Source of the DNA: Cristatella mucedo
Taxonomy: Eukaryota; Bryozoa; Phylactolaemata; Cristatellidae
DNA: 62,000 nucleotides
Direction of reading: 5' to 3'
Assembly (NCBI GenBank): GCA_009760855.2
Contig: WPIO01000162.1
Coordinates: 567,501-629,500, forward strand
A program made the position numbers and the translations under genes. This document shows positions 22,332 through 34,121 of the stretch, piece after piece (positions within the stretch are counted from its first letter, which is position 1; each line of letters opens with the position of its first letter). The notes under the pieces were generated by a model. That model did no database searches and had not been told where the DNA came from. It saw only the letters and a list, made by a program, of their open reading frames with translations.

Positions 22332-24058
22332 CTAAATTAAATAAAGATCATTTTATTATCAACAAGAGACGATTTGATCTTAAACACGGCTGAAAGCGCA
22401 CGACTGAGACGGCGTGACGGACGGAATTTCCTTTTTGCTCGAGCCACTTAGCAGTTGGTCATACGAAGCAACACTAACCCACAGGGACAGCATTGAACTG
22501 CTTCTGATCGTCATATTTGGCAGTTGGCAGTTGCAAATCGTTATCTAAACAAAAGATACATGGCTAGATTAACCACTTTTCAATACCTTGTCGATCAATG
22601 ACTTCATTGCTACAATTTGGGCTTGGTTAGATAAGGATACCACGTCTAAGTTGGTCGGTTTAATTGCGACATTCCGGCTCGACTTCAGCAACTCACTGCT
22701 TACTGGCCTGTGCAATCAGGCGATTACAGCTGGTGCAAAACTCTGCAGCTAGGCTTGTCTGTCGTGAGCTTCACAGTTGCCACATCACTCCACTTCTCGC
22801 CGACCTGCACTAGTTCCCAATCAAGCAACGGATTGACTTCAAGGTTTGTCGCTCACTTTTAGGTCACTTCATTCTATGACTCCAGCTTATCGCTCAGATC
22901 TACTCCCCCACCAGGCCAAGCATCGTACCACCTGCTTTTCGGAATCCAACAGTCTACTAATACCTCGTACAAACCTCAAATCCTTTGGAGACCGTGCATT
23001 TCAGTTCGTATGCTCCCAAAGCCTGGAAATCACTTCCGACTTGCGTCAGAACATCCCTTGACTTGACCACATTTAAAAAGAATTAAAAACACACCTTTTT
23101 ATGACAGCATTTAGTGGTTCCCTGTGATTCGTCCTTGATGTGCTTATGCGTGCTGACACTGTGCATGTTGCCACTAACTACATTTGCATGCTGACCCTGT
23201 GCATGTCACCCCTAACCATGTTATTCATTGTGTTTGTTTATCAAGCATGATATTACTCACCATTTAATTGAATTTCCCTTTGCAGCAAATGTAAAGCGCC
23301 TAGAAAGAGATTGAGTTCTCCGAGGGCGCTTTATCAAGTGCATTATTACTATTACTATTCACTAAAATTTAAGAAACGTTACCTTGGTGCGGCGTTGACA
23401 ATCCAACCAGTCGCTGAGACATTTTGCACAGACTGCTTAGCAGTGACGTTGTAAGAGAGAAACAGCTGCATGAATCCACCGTTGCCGACTCAGTAAGATC
23501 ATTTAATTGCAGGCTCTTGTCGGGAACGAGGATTTTCAGTCGCTGAAGCAGAGTGGCAGCAGCATCGCAGTCAAACTCGTAGTTCTCACGAGAACCTTCG
23601 GTCTGTCTATCATGCTCCCCTGAGATTCCTGTCGTCGTGCCGGGCGAAGGTTTCGTACAAAAAAGACGGTCCATCTCATTAATTATGTCGGCTGCAGCTG
23701 TGCAAAGGTCCTCTTGCGAGTTTTTCTCCGATGCACCTTTACATCTTCCACGTGTATCGCCTACAGTGAATTACGGCCGGCATGTAGTCGAAGAAAATGT
23801 TTTCCTGTGTACTGAACTGGATACAATTCCACACACACATTTATGCGGATACATTTCACGGCTAAAGCCTGATTGTCCAAGTACTGAAAGCAACGTCCTG
23901 TTGCACTGACACTAGTGCACCAGACATGGGCACCAAACAATGCCCAACTTGTTCTTACTTGTTAAACATCCGGTGCAGGTAAGTTCCTTACAACAGACAC
24001 AGCTCAACGTTTTCTCAGCCTTTTCATAATTCTTCATTTTATTCGGTAGTTGATCCAT
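21277..24058 (-). CDS. TRIM-like protein: Cys motif plus beta-propeller, three exons
   Basis: Joined exons 23959-24058, 23383-23760 and 21277-22331 total 1533 nt, encoding 510 aa and a stop. Splice ends are A|GTAAGA, CACTGTAG, CAAG|GTAACG and AATTTAG, in consistent phase 1. The start is the first ATG after an in-frame TAA. Near residues 20-31 lies a C-x2-C-x4-C-x2-C cluster (CVCCKELTCTGC) like the first half of a TRIM B-box. The middle exon is helical and acidic. The last exon has repeated blade-like strands (LLVAAGELGLIEYS, GRVVVGLF, GQVLYVALPRSSKVKAI), as in NHL/WD-type propellers of invertebrate TRIM proteins. No RING is visible, so ubiquitin-ligase activity is doubtful. The family call is by pattern only. 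Confidence 0.7.
21958..22104 (-). repeat. In-frame short repeats coding an Asp/Cys-rich loop
   Basis: On the plus strand a degenerate unit of about 15-18 bp around TCTTGGCAATC recurs, giving repeated CQD-type tripeptide patterns with seven Cys and many Asp in about 49 residues. It lies inside the propeller exon without breaking the frame, so it is tolerated in the protein. Confidence 0.7.
22600..23358 (+). mobile_element. LINE family A copy in intron 2 of the TRIM-like gene
   Basis: Family A 3' part from TTGGGCTTGGTTAGATAAGG to the (ATT)n tail, antisense to the host gene and entirely inside its second intron (22332-23382). Confidence 0.9.
23383..23760 (-). CDS. TRIM-like gene exon 2, helical middle
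   Basis: 378 nt (2+375+1). The acceptor is TTCACTGTAG and the donor CACCAAG|GTAACG. It encodes an acidic, helix-prone stretch (LCTAAADIINEMDRLF, then FDCDAAATLLQRLKIL) where TRIM proteins carry their coiled coil, followed by a Ser/Cys-rich part. No known domain is recognised. Confidence 0.6.
23959..24058 (-). CDS. TRIM-like gene exon 1, Cys cluster
   Basis: This is 33 codons plus one base. It starts MDQLPNKMKNYEK and ends at the donor TTAACAA|GTAAGA. It holds the CxxC-x4-CxxC cluster. An in-frame stop sits just before the ATG, so either translation starts here or the exon begins at a nearby acceptor (TTTTACAG, 24 nt upstream of the ATG). The His pair that completes a B-box is absent in the joined sequence. 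Confidence 0.6.
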
Positions 24059-24134
24059 CACTTAGAAGTTGAAACTGTAAAACAAACTTCATTTAAACGG
24101 TAAATGATAGAAGTATGTTAATTTCAGAGCATTC

Positions 24135-24535
24135 ATGACGTGCCACATCACACCACTTCTCGCCGACCTGCACTGGCTACCAGTCAAGACATTCTTGAAT
24201 CTTCGCTAACAGTGCTCAACGATAAGTTGCTTCTGAGTTCGACTCAAAAGCAATACCAAAGTAAAAACGTACCTATTTATCACACAACATAGTGGGTCCC
24301 TGTGGTTCAAGTCGTTTGTATGCATATGCATGCTGAAACTGTGCTTGCTGCAACTAACCACACTTGCATGCTGACCCTGTGCATGTCACTCTTAACCGTG
24401 TTATTCACGCTATTTATCACGCATGATACCACTCACCGTTCGATCGTATTTTCTTTGCAGCAAATATAAAGCGCCTAGATAGAGAGCGAGTTCTCTGGGG
24501 GCGCTTTATCAAGTGTGTTATTATTATTATACCTT
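24135..24535 (+). mobile_element. LINE family A fragment upstream of the TRIM-like gene
   Basis: Contains CCACTTCTCGCCGACCTGCA, then an internal gap, then the 3' block and the (ATT)n tail ending near 24531. It lies about 80 bp upstream of the TRIM-like start codon, in promoter or 5' UTR territory. Confidence 0.85.
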
Positions 24536-25264
24536 CTCTGAACAATTTGCCAAATACATGTAGACCGAATAAAATACTCATCTTTCATGACGAGAGCTCA
24601 CTCGGACAGAAAGCAGTGTTTTTCACCTGGCGTTTACTAGCAAACGACAGAAGGTTGTGGAAACACGAATACCATCGAGGCTTTTATATATAGAGACTTC
24701 ATAAGTGACGCAGCAGGCGTTCATTAACTGAGCATCCCAGACCTTGGACGTCTTTATAAACAAAGCAGACGCTGCGAGCATTACCGTTCCCTCTGGGCGT
24801 CAAAGGAATTCCAAATGTGGCTTCCCAGCGCCCGACCCAAACCGCAGTATAAAAAATTTAAAGCAATAAAGCTGCAGCCGAGATCCAGTTGTCAGAGGCT
24901 AATTGCCGCCAAGCCCCGACATGGTCAGGCCACGCAGCCGCTCGCCATTCCGCTGAACTAGGGTAAGACGAGCGGCCGTCAGGTTAAACCTCTTTACATG
25001 ATCGCATGCTTCAACATCAAGAGGGGAACTAAACAAGTCTAAAGGGAGATCCTACACAAAGTAAACTACAAGGGCACGAGAAAACACGGCAAGAGTGAAC
25101 AAACGGGTCAGTTGCTCAGTCGGCTTCCGAAGTTCCGCCGCTGTACCGACTCCGTTTCAAAAACAGTGCAAGCGTACATCGTCAAAGATCCGGCTAGCTG
25201 AGTAAGGGCATGGATAGTCGGAGTCGATGTCTACCACAGTCGTAGGCTACGGATCGTTTTCGAG

Positions 25265-25780
25265 AATTTGTCACTTACGATTAGGTCACTTCATTATTTG
25301 GCTCCAGCCTTTCTGTCAGATCTACTCCCCCGCCCCAGGCCAAGCATCGTACCAACCGCTTTACGGAATCCAAAAGTTGACCAATACCTCGTGCAAACCT
25401 CAAATCCTGTAGAGACCGTGCATTTCAGTTCGTATGCTCCCAAAGCCTGGAACTCCCTCCCGACTTGTGTCAGAACATTCCGTGGCTTGACCACGTTTAA
25501 AAAGAACTTAAAAACAAGCCTGCTTAGGTCAGCACTTAGTGGGTCCCTGTGATTCGTCCTTCATGTGGTTATGCGTGCTGGCACTGTGCATGCTGCCACT
25601 AACCACACTTGCATGCTGACCCTGTGCGTGTCACCCCTAACCATGTCATTCATGTTGATTATCAAGCGTGATAACTCACCCTTCAATCACCTTTGCCTTC
25701 GCAGCAAATGTAAAGCACCTAGAAAAAGATTGAGTTCTCCGAGGGCACTTAATCAAGTGCATTATTATTATTATTATTCC
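25265..25780 (+). mobile_element. LINE family A fragment
   Basis: A 3' part from the TTAGGTCACTTCATT segment through [13 protein letters not shown] coding to the 3' block and (ATT)n tail. Confidence 0.88.
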
Positions 25781-25951
25781 GCCGAAACACGCCAGCTCAC
25801 GGAGAGCTGGGGGCAAGAATAAGCTGCACGGGGAATGCGGAATAAATAAGCCGTATCAACGAGCGTGCTACGTGGCTTCACTCAGGCCTTGGGTACTCGT
25901 CGCAATGCGTGCGTGGCCGCATCGCCGGAGCACACGCCTGCACCCATTCAT

Positions 25952-26095
25952 GTGCATACATATCAGAGATCGGAAGCGTCTGTCACCACGATTTACTCGG
26001 TCAACTTCCGTTCGCAAATTCAGGTGCATACATATGAGAGATCGGGAGCGTCCGTCACCACGATTTACTCGGCCAACTTCCGTTCGCAAGAGACC
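25952..26095. repeat. 72-bp tandem duplication
   Basis: Two units starting GTGCATACATAT, differing at few positions. The unit is 24 codons long, so open frames on both strands are duplicated in frame. Confidence 0.93.
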
Positions 26096-26099
26096 TAGC

Positions 26100-27990
26100 G
26101 TCATCACATATCCAGCTTTACTTATATGTCAACCCCAGCCGCGATGCCTTTTCCCTGGTCTACCGCCTAATGCTTCTGTCAGTTTTCTGATCATTATACG
26201 ACGCTTAAAAAAAAATTGAGGAGCGCGTTATGTAAACCAACGCTTGTAAGTTGGGTTCCGCAGACGCTTAAGATTTGTTCTTCAGCCACGAGACCCACTT
26301 TTCGAAGATGGATACAAGTTACAGATTAAGAAACTTAAATCCTTACCGACCGACTGGCCGGCATGGCTAGCGGCGAGGCACGTTTTTTGGCGGATCGATG
26401 CAACTAGTACGCGCGCGGAAGAACTCGACGACGCCATCCAAAGGCGTCTGGTTGCAAACGCTGACGTGCAGCACAGAAAAAAACAGCTTAAAAAGCACGG
26501 AACTGACGTCTGACTCAACTGCTTTCCGACAAGAAAGATTTAGTTCTCGTAAGGCGCTACGCCAATTTCCTAAAATTGTTATTATTGTTCGTACCACACC
26601 GAGCGTACTCTGGAATCAGGGCGCGAGGCATTTACGAAAGCCTCGTTATCATCGCTGACCCGGCGCCCCCGCCGGTAGGACCTACTTATCAAACTTATAT
26701 CGAACTTTGGCAGCCTCGCAGCAAGTCATTGTGGTGTTGTCGCTTAATTGTTGAAATTCTCATAATTAGGACGCGGACAGTCACAGGAAACCGATACGTA
26801 GCCACTCACACTCAAGTGGGCGCCATCGGCGAGAAACGGTTTCGCAACGTATCGCAGAACTGGTAACTGCGAAGGCAATACACAAAACGGGAAAAGATAA
26901 AGTCTATATGCAAGTTTAGGATGACTAAACGCTGGAAAAGAGTCACTGAACGAGTCAGTAATTCACGAGACCTACCTTGCCTGTGCGCTATGAACACTAA
27001 CAGATGTATCCTGAGCGACACGAAGAAAAATCAGCGCGGCAAGCCATACAAGTGGACTCGCATGGTCCAGATATTAGCAGTGCAAAAATTTGGCCGAAAC
27101 ACAGCCAAGTTAGCTCAGCTCAACCTGGTTGCACCAGACCCCTCCTGCGAGATACTGCTCAGACGTTAGCCAAATGTGGCAGTAAGAATAATTTGAAAGA
27201 TCACCTAATCACTACATATTTTGCGTACCGCAAGCAACAAGATTATTGTTATTATTACTATTATCAGTCTCGTTATTGTAAACTAGTATTTGTGACCAAG
27301 AAACCCTCACTAGTTTGGGTAGCGGCAAAACGCGTGCATTCTGCAAGCACTTGAAAGTCGCAATACGCCAACGATGACGACGCAGCACTCAATATTCTGC
27401 TAGCAGAGCTAACAACAACGCCGTATTAGAAAAATTCTAAGCACTAGCTTATATACTATGGGCTGTACAGCGGGTGACTTCAAGCAGACTCTTTAAAGGC
27501 TTACAGCAGCAGCTCACGCTCAGCGCCAGTACTCACCGACAGGCAGACCGTTACACCGAAAGAACGAATGCTCTCGGGCACCTGCCTTATATAATGGCCA
27601 GTTTATTAAGTCATAAAATAATCTCTTTCATTCATAATCATAAATCGTGGCGCTCACAAGCCTCGACTTATCGCAATTATCTCATAAGCGGTATTTAGGT
27701 ATGATTCAGCGGCCAAGTTCATCGATCGTCACTGCGGTTCAGCTGTCAAGGTCAGGGGCCATAGTCGCGAGGCATTTCGCGGTGGCGTCGTAATATCCGA
27801 GTAGATAAGTGTGTGGATAGATAAGCTGACTAGGACTGCTGTGAGGATAAGCGGCTGACGACGAGCCGCCGTAAGCAGGACCGGTGAGCCGGTCGCCAGG
27901 CTGGTCATCTGCCACCGCCCCCACCGAGACTGCGACTACTACGAGACTACTACTGCTTCGCCTCTGCTGCTCAGTCCTCCCTCCGATCAG
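26100..27990. other. No gene recognised
   Basis: Unique-looking sequence with a weak LINE/SINE tail at about 26530-26570. A minus-strand open segment, 27739-27940, is rich in Ser, Pro, Tyr and Ala and ends in a stop. It might be a terminal exon, but no partner exon is seen. Confidence 0.4.
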
Positions 27991-27999
27991 TCATCATTG

Positions 28000-29625
28000 G
28001 TAGATAGCTACAACACAACACTAGCTGACACGCTCGACGAGTTTGCATCTCTGACAAAGCGCACTTTGCGCCCCGGCCCAGACGGCCTATGGTTTACCAC
28101 AGACATTAAACTAGCCAGGTCTACTAAACGAAAGCTTGAAAAAGCATACAAAAGATCCGGACTAACTGTCCATCGACAGGCATATGAAGACTACTGTAAG
28201 TCGTACCAATTGATCCTAGCAAAGGCCAAGTCTAGCTTCTATAGAATAATTGTTCAATCACAGATACACAATCCAAAAATGCTGATGTCGACAATGAACC
28301 ATCTCCTCAACCGTTCCCAGATTAGCTCCTTACCTGATGATCCTTGTGATGATCTAGCCGAGCGCTTCTCTCGATTCTTTGTGCAGAAGACTGACAAGAT
28401 CAGGGAATCCATCCCTGCGATGACAACCTCCCCACTAAAATGTTGTTCCTCGGTTCCTGGCTGCACCTCAAAGTCTGCATTTAAGCAGGTCACTAGTGAT
28501 CTAGTCCTAAAGTTCGTATCGCAATCAAAGAAGACAACAAGGCCTCTGGACCCTATTCCCACTGTCCTGCTCCTACATTGCATTGATCTGCTGCTGCCAT
28601 GCGTAACTAACATCATTAATATGTCATTAGCCTCACGCCATGTCCCAGCACCTTTCAAAAAAGGTGTAGTCAGGCCACTTCTCAAGAAAGCAACACTAGA
28701 CCAAGAGAACTTGAGCAACTACCGCCCAGTCTCCCTTCTACAATTCCTAACAAAGACACTGGAACGGGTCGTGGCAGACCAGTTGAACTCTCTAAAGACC
28801 TCTCGATAGATGAACATATCAGCTCCACAGTCAAATCTGCCTATTTTCAGCTTCATAATATTGCTAAAATTCGGGCTTGTTTAGATAACGATACCACGTC
28901 CAAGTTGGTACATGCATTTGTGACATCTCTTCTCGACTTCTGCAACTCACTGCTTAGTGGCCTACCAGCATGTGCGATCAGGCGATTGCAGCTGGTGCAA
29001 AACTCTGCAGCTAGGCTTTTCTGTCGTGAGCGTCGCAGTTGCCACATTACTCCACTTCCCGCCGACCTGCACTGGCTGCCAGTCAAGCAACGGATTGACT
29101 TCAAGGTTTTGTCGCTCACTTTTAGGTCCCTTCATTCTTTGGCTCCAGCCTATCTCTCCGACATACTCCCAATCAGGCCAAGCATCGTACCACCCGCTTT
29201 TCGGAATCCAACAGTCTAGAAATACCTCGTACGAACCTCAAATCCTTTGGAGACCGTGCATTTAGTTCGCATGCTCCCAAAGCGTGGAACTCCCTCCCGA
29301 CCTGCGTCAGAACATCCCCTGACTTGACCACATTTAAAAGGAACTTAAAAACACACCTATTTAGGACAGCATTTAGTGGGTCCCTGTGATTCGTCCTTGA
29401 TGTGCTTATGCGTGCTGACACTGTGCATGCTGCCACTAACCACATTTGCATGCCGATTCTGTGCATGTCACCCTTAACCATGTTATTCGTCTTGATTGTT
29501 TTTCAAGCATGATTTTACTTACCATTCAATTGCATTTCCCTTTGCCGCAAATGTAAAGCGCCTAGAAAGAGATTAAGTTCTCCGAGGGATCTTTATCAAG
29601 TACGTTAATATTATTATTATTATTA
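28000..29625 (+). mobile_element. LINE family A copy with internal deletion
   Basis: It carries the segment before the RT (RPGPDGLWFTTDIKLA, KRKLEKAYKR) and the RT start (NYRPVSLLQFLTKTLE). At about 28793 it jumps directly to the region coding DEHISSTVKSAYFQLHN, so the RT core of roughly 700 bp is absent. The 3' block and (ATT)n tail are intact. Confidence 0.9.
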
Positions 29626-30259
29626 CGAGCCGAAACTTGAGGCTCGTAGTCTCACCTCGACCGGGAGATCGGCTCGGCAAATACATGCAATACCATTGGC
29701 GGACCGCTGCCGGTCTAATCGAGCGAACATGCGGTTCGATGGAAGCGCGAGAAAACTCGTACCCTATTGGCTACCGCCCGATGGGCTATCGGATGCAAGT
29801 TGCTCCCCCAACCCGTCGATCGAGTACTGCAGTTCGACCGGTTTACGGCAGACATGGTCACTCGATTTAAAAGCCCTTTGAAGATCAACAGCAGGACTAA
29901 TGTGACAGTTCACAGTGACAATGATTCACAGTGACAATTTATAGGGCCGCGAACCGCCGTGAGCGAAGCCAACTGACTCCTTCGAAGATCAACGGCAAGT
30001 GAAACACCCTGATGTCGGGAGATAATGAGCACCCCCTTTCGTCGCTCATTTTGGGTCTCTTCAATCGCTTACACAGACGTAACTATACGAGCTTCTTCCC
30101 GATTAGGCTAGACTTCTTATTATTCTTTTAAAAATGACTCAAGATATGCCATTCGATTGACCGTGACCCTGCACGCGTGACTCGGCCACACTCAGCAAGG
30201 TGCATTGAATGCTCAGCTGCTAGCTTGGGCCGGCCGGCTAAATTGTGACGCCTCGTCTT
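29626..30259. other. No gene recognised
   Basis: Contains a short duplicated CACAGTGACAATG near 29910-29935. Otherwise I see nothing. Confidence 0.4.
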
Positions 30260-31072
30260 GATCTCTGTAATGTAATGAAATGTATCTCCGTCAGTAACTC
30301 CACAAATTCATAAAGACCATGTGGGTGTTACGCAGGAGAGTTTTGTATGGCACTCACAGCCTAAGCGGTTTTCGGTACGCAATCGGTAGCCAACAGACTT
30401 CGTCTCACGCAACAAAGAGGAAGTGGGAAGCATAGCAGAGTCAGGAGAGCAGTTGAGGTAGTGAGTAGCATAGAAGTAGCAGTTCAGGACCGCTGAAAAA
30501 GATGTGCCATAGTCGGCAGTTGGAGAGTAGATGTCGTTGCGTAAGAATTGTGGAAGCGAGTTCCACAGTCTAGGACCTGCCGAGCTAAAGCTTCTGTCGC
30601 CAACTGTCTTTAAGCGGAGGAATGGGACAGCTAATTTATTGTCCACACAGGACCTGAGGGCGCGAACAGGCTGAAACTGATGCAGCAGTTCAGCTAGGTA
30701 TGAAGGAGCCAAGCCGTGGCGGGCCTTGTGGGTCAGTGTAAGAACTTTGCTCCGTATCCTTTGCTCAACCGGCAACCATCCTAGCTCTTTCAGCAAAGGT
30801 GACACGTGCTCAAACCGCTGGGACTTGAAGACCAGCCTTGCAGCCATATTCATAGTCCGCTGTAGTGGCATAATAGCTTTCTTTGGTAGCCCAGCCAAAA
30901 GGGAATTACAATAATCAAGCCGAGACAGAACTAAAGAGCTAGTTAAACTTTTTACAAGCCACTGTGGGAGACAGCTCCTAATCTTGGATAGGGATCGGAT
31001 GTGATGGCTAGCTGTAGAGGCAGTCTTCTGAACTCTCGACTCCCAGATTTCATGGCATGTGGGATAAGGCAC
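30260..31072 (-). mobile_element. LINE family B copy, antisense
   Basis: The minus strand codes an open C-terminal part of 254 aa (30308-31072) with [26 protein letters not shown] and [11 protein letters not shown]. The 3' end at 30275 carries TAATG repeats, the reverse of the (ACATT)n tail. Confidence 0.9.
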
Positions 31073-31395
31073 TTACAGTTGGTGCGAAACCTAGCAGCCT
31101 GATTTGTTTGTCTGTCGTACACATTGACGTTGCCACATTGCACCACTTCTAGCTGACGTACACCGGCTATCAATGAAGCAGCGCATCGACTTCAAGGTTC
31201 TGTCACTCACTTTTAGGTCCCTTCATTCTCTCGCTCCAGCCTACCTATCGAAACTACTGACCGCCAGGCAAATATAATGTATACTACATATCTTAGGTTC
31301 ATTTAAGTGTAGTGAGGGTGTGCATGTTATTCTTGACTACAGTGACATGCTTTTCTTACATCAAATGTAAAGTACCAAGAGAGATTTAGTTATCT
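31072..31395 (+). mobile_element. LINE family A fragment, head to head with a family B copy
   Basis: Begins ACAGTTGGTGCGAAACCTAG exactly where the antisense family B copy (30260-31072) ends, and ends in a degenerate 3' block (AAGTACCAAGAGAGATTTAG). The middle is partly deleted. Confidence 0.75.
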
Positions 31396-31904
31396 GAGGG
31401 CAGCAAACTATTTACGTACAATTATTAGTGTTGTTGTCAATGTATGGGCCAAATGACTCTCATCGTCACTTTCTGGGGACATGCTGCCTGTTTGTTGGTG
31501 TTGGCGGACGCTATTTAAAGCACAATTAGGCTCAACTGACGCATATGTATTTGTAGCACCCTACAGGGTAACCGAGTTTGCCCAGCAGCATCGAGGGTCA
31601 GCGAAATAGCGGCCGCATTCCACGAAACGAGTGGGCCACTAACTCTCCCTGTAGGCCTGTTTCCTGCATCCGTAGAAATAGTCACGGGCAACATCAAAGT
31701 GCCCGAACGTAAATCCATATCGAGGCGCCACCCTATGCAAACTTCAAAGGCTTCGTGACAATTCACAGGGCCACGAACCGCCGCGAGCGAAACCAGCTAA
31801 GTATGAACAATGAAGCGCAACAATGCTCGGACAGCAAAGTACGGACAGCAAAGCACCAGCAACTATTAATAATCGCGGTGCCTAAGTTTGGCCCAAGGAT
31901 CATG

Positions 31905-32015
31905 GTTCTCTTCTTTGACGACTGCAGTCGTGTGCTCGAGCCCTGCGGCACATGTGAAGCGCCTGGATAGCGATTGGGTTCTCTTAGGGAGCAATGCAAA
32001 TGAACTATATACGTG
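31905..32015 (+). mobile_element. SINE family 1, truncated
   Basis: GTCGTGTGCTCGAGCCCTGC, GTGAAGCGCCTGGATAGCGA, GGGTTCTCTTAGGGAGC and GCAAATG, followed by AT-rich DNA. Confidence 0.7.
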
Positions 32016-32040
32016 TTATTAAATTGAATTATACGAATGA

Positions 32041-32041
32041 A

Positions 32042-32087
<46 letters not shown>

Positions 32088-32150
32088 TGTGTGTGTGTGT
32101 GTGTGTGCGTGCGTGACAATGCGCGCGCGCGAGAGCGTGTGTGTGTGTAC
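32041..32150. repeat. (AT)n then (GT)n microsatellite
   Basis: About ten AT units, about 29 GT units with one break, then GTGC/GCGC mixtures. It follows a SINE family 1 copy. Confidence 0.93.
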
Positions 32151-32159
32151 TTGCATGTG

Positions 32160-33109
32160 TGTATGCAGTCACCCCTACTGCTCAGGAAATAATTAGGGAC
32201 CAGAAAGCCCGTCGTGAGTAGAATTTTCGAAAGACGAGAATGGAGTACGATACGTTTTATTATGATATGGTCTGACGAAGACATAGAGAGGTACACGAAT
32301 TGAATTTTTTACAAGTACTTAAAAAGTAGGACATAAACAGGAACAAGCAAACAAGATTATATATACTCTACCGGAATGTAGAGTATTTTCGGGCATACGG
32401 AGGATGACAGTTGTACTACTATACATTGAGTACTATTGAGAGAAGGGTGAGGGGGAGTTAGACGACCTCGCTGAATTATCATCAACGTCGACAAATCTAT
32501 TGGCCGAGCGCGGATTTCGAAAGCATTCCTGGATAATTCCTGGATACATTTTGATTTTCGATTTTCTTGCGTGACTGTAGCCGATAACCATGGTTCGTAT
32601 CTCCTATTTTTGTAAGTCAAGCTCTAGTAAGTCAGCAGTTGACTGTATATATATATTTATTTATTTATTTACATATATATGTACATATTTACATATATAA
32701 GTGAGTTATAACTATTTGTAACCAATCTGATATTCTACTAATCTAGTTATCTTACCGGATGAAAAATATACCCAATACACTTCCTACTAGTAACTGGGGC
32801 GACTTATTGCTATCAACATGGTCACAAATCTTGACAGATATTATTTTTTAGTACCCTTGGAGCACTGCGAAGTATGATTTACTAAATGCGTCTAAAAAAA
32901 CCGACTGCTTACAAATTTATCTCAACATACATGTTGGGATTTTTTTCAGCAATCATCGAGAGTTTGAAGCCTACTAATTTGAGCATTCACCATAAGTTTA
33001 ATAAAGTTGGAAGAAATACCAAAATTCAATAACGCGGTGGAAAGTAAAATTTATCGAACAGCTTTTTCTAGTAAACAAGGAATTAAAGAGTTCTTTAAAA
33101 TTGTTTATA
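32160..33109. other. AT-rich intergenic sequence
   Basis: Short AT tracts (32648-32700) and no coding or repeat match that I can support. Confidence 0.4.
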
Positions 33110-33830
33110 ATAGTAACAATAATAATGCACTTGATAAAGTGCCTTCAGAGAACTCAATCTCTTTCTAGGCGCTTTACATTTGCTGCAAAGGGAAATGCAA
33201 TGGAATGGTAAGTAAAATCATGCTTGAAAAACGAACAAGACGAATAACATGGTTAAGGGTGACATGCACAGAATCGGCATGCAAATGTGGTTAGTGGCAG
33301 CATGCACAGTGTCAGCACGCATAAGCACATCAAGGACGAATCACAGGGACCCACTAAATGCTGTCCTAAATAGGTGTGTTTTTAAGTTCCTTTTAAATGT
33401 GGTCAGGTCAGGGGATGTTCTGACGCAGGTCGGGAGGGAGTTCCAGGCTTTTGGAGCGTACGAACAAAATGCACGGTCTCCAAAGGATTTAAGGTTTGTA
33501 CGAGGTATTTCTAGACTGTTGGATTCCGAAAAGCGGGTGGTACGATGCTTGGCCTGATGGGGTAGTATATTTGAAAGATAGGCTGGAGCCATAGAATGAA
33601 GGGACCTAAAAGTGAGCGACAAAACCTCGAAGTCAATCCGTAGCTTGACTGGTAGCCAGTGCAGGTTGGCAAGGAGTGGAGTAATGTGGCAACTGCGACG
33701 CTCACGACAGACAAGCCAAGCAGCAGAGTTTTGCACCAGCTGCAATCGCCTGATCGCACATGCTGGTAGGCCACTAAGCAGTGAGTTGCAGAAGTCGAGA
33801 CGGGATGTCACGAATGCATGTTTATAATGA
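33110..33830 (-). mobile_element. LINE family A copy, antisense
   Basis: A reverse-oriented 3' part with the C-terminal coding segment ([20 protein letters not shown]), the 3' block at about 33140-33180 and an (ATT)n-type tail at 33117-33127. Confidence 0.9.
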
Positions 33831-33927
33831 AATAGGTTTTAACTATCTCAGCTTTTCAAACGGTTGCACTAAATTAAACTGACGTCTTGTAATTAAAGAG
33901 AACACATTACAAAAAGTACTTGCTGAT

Positions 33928-34080
33928 TGAACAGCCTCGTTTTATATAGCTATGGAAGAGCGTTTACGGCTATAACTGCTGCTTGCTGCGGCGATACAAA
34001 ATAGCCCACAGCAGGATTCGAACCTACGACGTCGGTATCGAGGCTGTGAAAAGCAACCACCTTACCTAGAGTGCCATGCA
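33928..34080 (-). mobile_element. SINE family 2, left arm of an inverted pair
   Basis: The minus strand reads CTAGGTAAGGTGGTTGCTTT, the B box GTAGGTTCGAATCC, TATAGCCGTAAACGCTCTTC and GAGGCTGTTCAATCAG, facing the copy at 34122-34262. Confidence 0.8.
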
Positions 34081-34121
34081 AGTCACCATTGTTTTGGTCT
34101 CCCAAGTGTTTGCTAGGAGCC

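Noticed and set aside
27997-28809. 270-aa frame that could pass for a host gene
   Set aside because: It is the pre-RT and RT start of LINE family A.
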